Positions 6,048 through 10,845 of a stretch of 10,845 nt of DNA are shown here, piece by piece; the first letter of the stretch is position 1, and every line of letters starts with the position of its first letter. The stretch comes from an uncultured Oscillospiraceae bacterium. GTDB taxonomy: Bacteria > Bacillota > Clostridia > Oscillospirales > Oscillospiraceae. The position numbers and the translations under genes are program-made. The stretch covers positions 1 to 10,845 of the forward strand of contig CAJUQS010000191.1 in assembly GCA_910588365.1 (NCBI GenBank), written 5' to 3'. The notes under the pieces are model-generated. The model ran no database searches and had not been told where the DNA came from. It saw only the letters and a list, made by a program, of their open reading frames with translations.

Positions 6048-6088
6048 TAAGAAATTATAGAGTTTGTGAATACATGTCCTAAAATGCG

Positions 6089-8032
6089 TCATGCCCGCTT
6101 GAACATTTTCTCGATTTCATACCTGCTCAGCTTCACCTTCACCGGCCGGCCGTGGGGGCAGAACTGCACCTCCCCGCTCTGCACCTTCTCCAGCAGGGCC
6201 CGCAGCTCCGCCGGGTCGCTCCGCCAGCCGCCCTTGATGGACGCCTTGCAGGCCATGGTGTGGAGCATGGCGTCCCGGGCCGCCGCCGGGTCGGCGCTGC
6301 CGGCGGTGAGCAGCCTGTCCGCGAGCATCTCCAGCGTCTCCCGGATGAGCCCCGTGTCCAGATCCGACGGGACGGCCCGCACCATCAGGCACCCCGCCCC
6401 AAAATCCTCTGCCTCAAAGCCGAAGGCCTCCAGCAGCGGCAGGTTCTCCAGCAGCACGCCGTACTGCTCCTGGGACAGGTCCACCGCTGCGCCGGAGAGG
6501 AGCTGCTGGCGCATGACCGGCTCCGTACTGGACCTCATGCGATCGAAGTTGATGCGCTCGTGGGCGGCGTGCTTGTCGATGAGCCACACGTCCTCCCCGT
6601 CCTCGGCGATGATGTAGGTGTTCAGCACCTCCCCGGCAAAGCGCCAGGGGGCCGGCGCGGGCGTCAGGGTGGTCTGCTCCTCCGGCTCCGGCGCGGGGTG
6701 CGCTTCTGCTGTTTGGGCGGGGTGCGCCTCCGGCGCGGGGGGCGGCGGGACGGTGGGGCCGGGGACGGTCTCCTCCGCCGCCGGGGCCGGGCGCTGCTCC
6801 CGCCGGGGGATGGGGGCCGGCCGGTCCGCGTCCCGGAAGACCGCCTGCCGGCGGCCCTGCTCCGGGTCCAGGCGCGTTCCGCCGGCCGGATGGGGGGTCT
6901 GGACCCGCTCCCGGAAGGTTTTTGCGTCCATGGTCCGGTAGAAGTCCCCCCGGGGGGCGGTCCGGCCGCTTGGGGCAGGGGCCGCCGGGGCGCTGGCGGG
7001 GAGGGGCGGTGGTGCCGCCGGGGCGTCCCCCTGGTCCGCCTGGCCCGCCCGGTCCAAGGCGTCCCGGACGGTGTGGTGGACGGCGGAGAACACCGCCCGC
7101 TCGGCGGCGAATTTCACCACCGTCTTGGCGGGGTGGACGTTCACGTCCACCTCCCGGAGGGGCAGGTCCACGTGGAGGACGCAGCCGGGGAACTTCCCCT
7201 TCATCTGCCGGTTGGCGTAGGCCTCCTCCAGGGCGGCGGTAAGCAGGGAGGACTTGATCATCCGCCCGCAGCAGAAGAAGGTCTGCATGGCCCGGGTGCC
7301 CCGGCCCGCCAGGGGCTCGGTGACAAAGCCCCGCACGCGGACGCCCTCGCCGCCGCCCTCCACCGGCGTCAGGCTCCGGGCGAAGTCCCGGCCCCGCACG
7401 GCGTAGATGGCGGAGAGGAGCCTGCCGTCGCCGGGGGTGTGGAGCTCCTCCCGGCCGTCCCGGATGTACTGGAGGGAGACCTCGGGGTGGCTCAGGGCGA
7501 TCTGGCCCGCCAGGGCCCCCACGGCGGACGCCTCGGCGCTGTCGGACTTCATGAATTTCAGCCGGGCGGGGGTGTTGTAGAACAGCTCCCGCACCAGGAA
7601 GGTGGTGCCCTCCGGGCACCCGGCCTCCTCCACCGGTCCCGGGACGCCGCCCTCCAGGGACAGGGAGGCCCCCAGCGGGGCCCCCTTCTGCCGGGAGAGC
7701 ACGTCCAGGCGGCTGACGGCGGCTATGGCGGCCAGGGCCTCCCCCCGGAAGCCCAGGGTGCCGATGGCGGCCAGGTCCTCCGGCTTCCGCAGCTTGCTGG
7801 TGGCATGGCGGAGGAAGGCGGCGGGCAGCTCCTGGGGGGCGATGCCGCAGCCGTTGTCGGTGACCCGGATGAGGGACATGCCGCCGTTCTGGATCTCCAC
7901 CACCACGGCGGAGGCGCCGGCGTCAATGGCGTTCTCGACCAGCTCCTTGACCACGCTGGCGGGGCGCTCCACCACCTCGCCGGCGGCGATGAGGTCCGCC
8001 AGATGAGGGGGAAGCTGCTGAATATGGGGCAT
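6089..8032 (-). CDS. mutL: DNA mismatch repair protein MutL
   Basis: MutL (647 residues) couples MutS mismatch recognition to strand removal. The GHKL ATPase is complete: VVKELVENAIDAGA with N34, DNGCGI (59-64), ATSK (77-80), GFRGEAL (94-100). The transducer domain includes the NVHPAK loop. A long Pro/Ala-rich linker spans about 335-455, with a repeated EAHPA segment. The C-terminal dimerisation domain carries the motifs of the endonuclease type: DKHAAHER (486-493; Lys replaces the common Gln/Met), ACKASIKGG (594-602), CPHGRP (625-630) and the terminal FKR (644-646). It should therefore nick DNA itself, as in bacteria lacking MutH. AAGGAGG lies 11 bases before the ATG and a hairpin (8053-8072) just before that. 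mutS, a frequent neighbour, is not in the window. Confidence 0.96.
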   Translation of the reverse strand: MPHIQQLPPHLADLIAAGEVVERPASVVKELVENAIDAGASAVVVEIQNGGMSLIRVTDNGCGIAPQELPAAFLRHATSKLRKPEDLAAIGTLGFRGEALAAIAAVSRLDVLSRQKGAPLGASLSLEGGVPGPVEEAGCPEGTTFLVRELFYNTPARLKFMKSDSAEASAVGALAGQIALSHPEVSLQYIRDGREELHTPGDGRLLSAIYAVRGRDFARSLTPVEGGGEGVRVRGFVTEPLAGRGTRAMQTFFCCGRMIKSSLLTAALEEAYANRQMKGKFPGCVLHVDLPLREVDVNVHPAKTVVKFAAERAVFSAVHHTVRDALDRAGQADQGDAPAAPPPLPASAPAAPAPSGRTAPRGDFYRTMDAKTFRERVQTPHPAGGTRLDPEQGRRQAVFRDADRPAPIPRREQRPAPAAEETVPGPTVPPPPAPEAHPAQTAEAHPAPEPEEQTTLTPAPAPWRFAGEVLNTYIIAEDGEDVWLIDKHAAHERINFDRMRSSTEPVMRQQLLSGAAVDLSQEQYGVLLENLPLLEAFGFEAEDFGAGCLMVRAVPSDLDTGLIRETLEMLADRLLTAGSADPAAARDAMLHTMACKASIKGGWRSDPAELRALLEKVQSGEVQFCPHGRPVKVKLSRYEIEKMFKRA

Positions 8033-8052
8033 TATTTTTAGCGCCTCCTTCG

Positions 8053-8072
8053 CTGCCGCCTGCGGGCGGCAG
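8053..8072. other. GC-rich hairpin just upstream of the mutL ribosome site
   Basis: An 8-bp perfect stem (CTGCCGCC / GGCGGCAG) with a 4-base loop ends three bases before the AAGGAGG of mutL (8050-8044). With a second hairpin at 8097-8117 it fills most of the 150-base gap between the small ORF and mutL. Its function is unknown; it may limit read-through or protect the mRNA 5' end. Confidence 0.5.
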
Positions 8073-8090
8073 GGTGAGATTTTCCTGTTT

Positions 8091-8121
8091 GATAGCCCGG
8101 GGCTTGCGCCGCCCCGGACCC
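8091..8121. repeat. 31-base segment shared with the left end of copy A
   Basis: These 31 bases match 5188-5218 with two differences. The block starts gatagcccggggctt and contains the stem CCGGGGC / GCCCCGG (8097-8103 with 8111-8117). In both places it lies upstream of a minus-strand gene (mutL here, miaA at copy A). The rest of the repeat is absent here, so this is either a fragment or a separately spreading hairpin unit. Confidence 0.7.
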
Positions 8122-8182
8122 GTCTGGGGGCGGCATTACAAAAAGCCGCCGGGGGTTCGTGGGCGCACAGCCCCCGCTTTTG

Positions 8183-8392
8183 TTAGATGATAAAATTGGT
8201 TGCACTGGAAATCAAGTGGCAAATTGTAAAGATTGCGGTAGGGACCAGGGCAATCCCGTTTTTACGGCTGGCTTCATAGAGGAGGAAGGCCGCGCAGGGA
8301 AAGCCTGCCAGGGCGAGGATCACCGCCGGGAACAAGGCCGCTCCCCACTTGTCCAGGCCAAACCGATAGTTTTTGCGCAGATATTGCATCAT
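8183..8392 (-). CDS. Small putative membrane protein
   Basis: A 69-residue open frame begins six bases after the stop of the MBL gene. It is not recognised. The sequence has a basic N-terminus (MMQYLRKNYRFGLDKWG) and two hydrophobic segments, about 18-39 (AALFPAVILALAGFPCAAFLLY) and about 47-68 (IALVPTAIFTICHLISSATN), consistent with two membrane helices. No good ribosome site is visible before either ATG (8392 or 8389), so translation would depend on coupling to the MBL gene. The opposite strand lies in a longer open frame with no recognisable domain. Codon use is plausible but not decisive. It could be a genuine small membrane protein or a decayed remnant. Confidence 0.5.
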   Translation of the reverse strand: MMQYLRKNYRFGLDKWGAALFPAVILALAGFPCAAFLLYEASRKNGIALVPTAIFTICHLISSATNFII

Positions 8393-8398
8393 TTCATA

Positions 8399-9160
8399 TC
8401 ATACCCAGATTCCGAAATCCCCGCAGTCGAACTGGCCGCCGCCGTGGCGGAGCTTCCCCTCCTCCTTCAAACGGCGGAAGGCGTCCCGGATCCTGGTCAA
8501 AATCTCCGGCTGGATGTCCAGGCTGTGGTGGCCGGGGAACACCCGCCTGACCGGCAGCGCCGCCGCCCGCTCCATGGAGGCCAGATACGCCTCCGGGTCC
8601 GTGGAGGGGTAGTAGGCGAAGAGCACGTCCTTGTACACCAGATCCCCGGTGAAGAGATACCCGGTTTCCCGCTCGAAGAAGCACATATGGCCGGGGGAGT
8701 GGCCGGGGGTGTGGAGCGCCTCCAGCCGCCGTCCGCCCAGGTCGATGACGTCCCCGTCCGCCAGGAGGCGGGTGGGCGTACCCTGGAATATCTCGTAGTC
8801 CTCCACATGGAAGTCCTCCGGCGGGTCGCACCGGTCCAGGACCATGCCCTGGACAGTCTCCCGGCTCAGGGGGAAGGCCCCGTTGAGCCAGTCCAGCTCC
8901 GCGGCGTGGGCGTAGAACTCCGGGTAATATCTGTGCCCGCCCACGTGGTCCCAGTGGATGTGGGTGGCCACCGCCGCCACGGGCTTGTCCGTCAGCTTCC
9001 GGACCTCCGCGCTGATGTCGCAGATGCCCAGCCCTGTGTCGATAAGCAGGGCTTTTTCTGTTCCCTCCAGGAGATAGCTGTGGGTTTCCTCCCAGTGGCG
9101 GTACTCACTGAGGATCGTTGTTGTTTCATCGATGCGGTCGATGGTGAACCAGTTGCTCAT
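8399..9160 (-). CDS. MBL-fold metallo-hydrolase (glyoxalase II-like)
   Basis: A 253-residue protein of the metallo-beta-lactamase superfamily, with a full metal site: HIHWDH (H67, H69, D71, H72), HTPGHSPGH (H150), TGD (D173) and PGHH (H211/H212). The opening MSNWFTIDRIDETTTILSEY and LLIDTGLG (38-45) fit the fold. It should be a cytoplasmic dinuclear metal hydrolase; the substrate cannot be read from sequence, and hydroxyacyl-glutathione-type thioesterase or lactonase activity are only possibilities. The ATG at 9160 is preceded by AAAGAGG at 7-base spacing; the frame extends to 9280 but that region is repeat DNA. It is divergent from mnmG and separated from it by repeat copy B. Confidence 0.9.
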   Translation of the reverse strand: MSNWFTIDRIDETTTILSEYRHWEETHSYLLEGTEKALLIDTGLGICDISAEVRKLTDKPVAAVATHIHWDHVGGHRYYPEFYAHAAELDWLNGAFPLSRETVQGMVLDRCDPPEDFHVEDYEIFQGTPTRLLADGDVIDLGGRRLEALHTPGHSPGHMCFFERETGYLFTGDLVYKDVLFAYYPSTDPEAYLASMERAAALPVRRVFPGHHSLDIQPEILTRIRDAFRRLKEEGKLRHGGGQFDCGDFGIWV

Positions 9161-9177
9161 TGTGATGCCTCTTTCTT

Positions 9178-9722
9178 TTTCTTTTCGATGGCTTGTGGGG
9201 GCTTCGCGGCCCAAGGCGGCGCTTGCGCCGCCCGAGCAGTCGTTCGGCTTTGCCGAATGACGCGAGCCTGGGGCGTCCACCTCGGCGGGGGATTTACGAA
9301 CACGCTCCCAAATGAAGAGCTGCCCTGCCCCGTGAACGAAAGTTTCCTACGGGGTTCTGATCTGGTGGTCTGGCAGTCAACCGACTCCGCCCGTGGGCCG
9401 CCACAGGCGGCTTAGGGTTGCTAGTGGCCGTAGGCCACTGCACACCTGCCGGCCTCTTAAAGGGACAGAGTCTGCAAGGGGGATCCCTCCGAATCGCTGC
9501 GCAGTAAGAACGCACCGCACTCCCCCCGCTGCTTCGCCTCTGATAGAACCAGTGGGTAGACGATAGGCACCGGCAGACAAAGGGTGTGCACCACTGGTAG
9601 AATCAGCCCAGCTGCAGCAAAGGGCAAATAAACAAACATTTGGGATTCTCAAGGGGGGACCCCTTGAGCGTCTTTTGGGTTACTTTTTGGACGCCCAAAA
9701 AGTAACCGCAGCCCCCGTAAAG
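9178..9722. repeat. Hairpin-dense intergenic repeat, copy B
   Basis: The gene-free stretch 9161-9776 is mostly this second copy, in the same orientation as copy A. The core 9280-9707 matches 5326-5697, except for a 55-base insertion here (about 9400-9454). Hairpins lie at 9215-9232, 9239-9261, 9328-9354, 9397-9411, 9423-9439, 9648-9668 and 9678-9707. Several occupy the same relative positions as in copy A with changed sequence but preserved pairing. Short open frames within it (for example 9377-9652 minus) are repeat-derived and have no recognisable domain. It separates the MBL gene from the divergent mnmG; no clear promoter for either gene is seen inside it. Confidence 0.8.
9400..9454. repeat. 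Hairpin-bearing insertion present only in copy B
   Basis: Copy A runs directly from gtgggcc to tcttaaa, while copy B has about 55 extra bases between these. The extra piece holds an AGTGGCC / GGCCACT stem with GTA loop (9423-9439) and most of a GCCGCC / GGCGGC stem with ACA loop (9397-9411). The sequence ggcc borders both ends, so exact edges are ambiguous. It may be a small hairpin unit nested in the larger repeat, or a deletion in copy A. Confidence 0.6.
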
Positions 9723-9742
9723 AAGGACAAGAAACAACCTGG

Positions 9743-9759
9743 GCCGCCCGGAGGGCGGC
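9743..9759. other. GC-rich hairpin upstream of mnmG
   Basis: A 7-bp perfect stem (GCCGCCC / GGGCGGC) with a GGA loop lies just before the AGAGGA ribosome site of mnmG, separated by a short A-rich stretch. It resembles the hairpins placed before mutL and miaA. No obvious -10/-35 pair is seen in the 100 bases upstream. Confidence 0.5.
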
Positions 9760-9776
9760 GGAAAAACAGAGGAACC

Positions 9777-10799
9777 ATGAAAGAATTCTCTGCCGGAAAA
9801 TACGATATCGCGGTGATTGGCGCCGGCCACGCCGGCATCGAGGCCGCCCTGGCCGCGGCCCGGCTGGGCCTGAGGACCATCTGCTTTGCCATCAACCTGG
9901 ACGCGGTGGGCAACATGCCCTGCAACCCCGCCGTGGGCGGCACCGGCAAGGGCCACCTGGTCCGGGAGCTGGACGCCCTGGGGGGCGAGATGGCCCGGGC
10001 CGCCGACGCCGCCTGCATCCAGTACCGCCTCCTCAACCGGGGCAAGGGCCCCGCCGTCCACAGCCTCCGGGCCCAGGCGGACCGCCGCCGTTACCAGGAG
10101 GTCATGAAGCACACCCTGGAGCGCCAGGAGAACCTCACCCTCCGCCAGGGGGAGATCACCGGGATCCGGCTGACGGAGGGGAGGGTGAGCCATGTGGTGC
10201 TCCACACCGGGGCCGTGTTCGAGGTGCGCTCCGCCATCATCTGCTCCGGGACCTATCTCAACGGCAGGACCATCGTGGGGGAGTGCGTCCAGGAGGGCGG
10301 CCCCGACGGCATGTTCGCCGCCAGCCGGCTGACGCCCTGCCTGGAGGAAATGGGGCTGCGCCTGCGCCGCTTCAAGACCGGCACACCGCCCCGGATCAAC
10401 GCCCGCAGCGTGGATTTCTCCAGGATGGAGCGGCAGGAGGGCGACGAGCGGACCATGCCCTTCTCCTTTGAGACCGGGCGGGCCCCGGTGAACCGGGCGG
10501 TGTGCTGGCTGACGTACACCAACGAGGAGACCCACCGGATCATCCGTGAGAACCTGGACCGCTCCCCCATGCACAGCGGCGTCATCGAGGGGGTGGGGCC
10601 CCGGTACTGCCCCTCCATCGAGGTCAAGGTGACCCGTTTTGCGGACAAGCCCCGCCACCAGCTGTTTATTGAGCCCATGGGCCTGGACACCGAGGAGCTG
10701 TACGTCCAGGGCTTTTCCTCCGCCATGCCCGAGGATGTCCAGCTCCAGATGCTCCGCACCATCGCCGGCCTGGAGCACGCGGAGATGATGCGCCCGGCC
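9777..10799 (+). CDS. mnmG: tRNA uridine-modification enzyme MnmG (GidA), broken after codon 341
   Basis: MnmG with MnmE installs the (carboxymethyl)aminomethyl group on U34 of certain tRNAs, using FAD. The start KYDIAVIGAGHAGIEAALAA carries the dinucleotide motif G15-x-G17-x-x-G20. MPCNPAVGGTGKGHL follows with C49, and GVGPRYCPSIEVK contains C278, the equivalent of E. coli C277. FIEPMGLDTEE and EDVQLQMLRTIAGLEHAEMMRPA are also family-typical. MnmG is about 620-630 residues. After A341 the expected YAIEYD block is absent and the frame reads WPRFRGRTAA..., unlike the family, because the downstream DNA is an inverted piece of the same gene (see 10787-10845). The frame has no stop before the window end. 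AGAGGA precedes the ATG. As given, it cannot make a normal MnmG. Confidence 0.93.
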
Positions 10800-10845
10800 T
10801 GGCCCAGGTTCAGGGGGCGGACCGCGGCCAGCTTCTCCCGGGCCT
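10787..10845 (-). pseudogene. mnmG: Inverted fragment of the mnmG C-terminus
   Basis: Read on the minus strand, the last 59 bases encode AREKLAAVRPLNLGQAGR followed by I. This closely matches the C-terminal MnmG block, which in Firmicutes reads roughly EARQKL..VRPL..GQASRISGV (recalled, not searched). It is in the opposite orientation to the N-terminal half on the plus strand, and the two meet at GATGCGCCCGGCC (10787-10799), which fits both parts: ATG CGC CCG GCC in the forward gene and GCC GGG CGC ATC in the inverted one. The fragment corresponds to roughly residues 590-610 of a full protein, joined backwards at residue 341. It runs off the window. Confidence 0.8.

Noticed and set aside
6152..8041. 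629-codon plus-strand open frame opposite mutL
   Set aside because: mutL carries every family motif on the minus strand. The plus frame is Gly/Arg/Leu-rich shadow sequence.
8122..8155. Stem GGCGGC/GCCGCC with T-rich loop as terminator after the small ORF
   Set aside because: The T-run is inside the loop (minus strand), not after the stem, so it does not form a standard intrinsic terminator.
9161..9280. N-terminal extension of the MBL protein by 40 codons
   Set aside because: It lies in repeat B, and the start at 9160 has AAAGAGG at good spacing.
8159..9415. 418-codon plus-strand open frame
   Set aside because: It spans the complement of the MBL gene and runs into repeat B. No domain is recognisable and the MBL metal motifs fix the other strand as coding.
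9603..10778. 391-codon minus-strand open frame opposite mnmG
   Set aside because: Mirror of the well-supported mnmG frame; its C-terminus is repeat B sequence.

Overview
The window looks like chromosomal DNA from a GC-rich Gram-positive anaerobe of the Clostridia, most likely an Oscillospiraceae relative such as the Flavonifractor/Pseudoflavonifractor group. This is an inference from the strongly GC-biased codons, the Gram-positive division cluster (YggS/YlmE, SepF, DivIVA), a short Firmicutes-type Hfq, and a MutL with endonuclease motifs. No taxonomic marker settles it.

Almost everything reads leftward (minus strand). In transcription order from the right: an MBL-fold hydrolase (9160-8399), a small putative membrane protein (8392-8183), mutL (8032-6089), an AT-richer patch with a promoter and a broken xre-type regulator (5968-5739), repeat copy A (about 5736-5180), miaA (5132-4182), hfq (4123-3887), a HlyD-like membrane-anchored protein (3833-2532), yggS (2535-1840), sepF (1820-1371), divIVA (1325-468) with a 3' hairpin, then tRNA-Gln(CUG) with its own consensus promoter and terminator. 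A further leftward promoter at 140-168 points out of the window. Bases 1-137 hold only that transcript's putative leader and one small hairpin. On the plus strand, mnmG starts at 9777 and is divergent from the MBL gene.

Two themes combine: nucleic-acid maintenance (mutL mismatch repair; miaA and mnmG tRNA modification; hfq RNA chaperone) and cell division (yggS, sepF, divIVA, with the HlyD-like protein coupled to yggS by a 4-base ATGA overlap). The usual ylmG and ylmH genes between sepF and divIVA are missing.

The gene-free stretches 5133-5738 and 9161-9776 hold two direct copies of a hairpin-dense non-coding repeat, about 4 kb apart, bracketing xre remnant, mutL, the small ORF and the MBL gene. 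A 31-base piece of copy A's left end also lies upstream of mutL (8091-8121).

The most striking anomaly is at the right edge. The mnmG frame follows the family to codon 341 and then stops resembling MnmG. The opposite strand of the last 59 bases encodes a piece of the MnmG C-terminus, so mnmG appears folded back on itself: a real internal inversion, an invertible segment, or a chimeric read/assembly.
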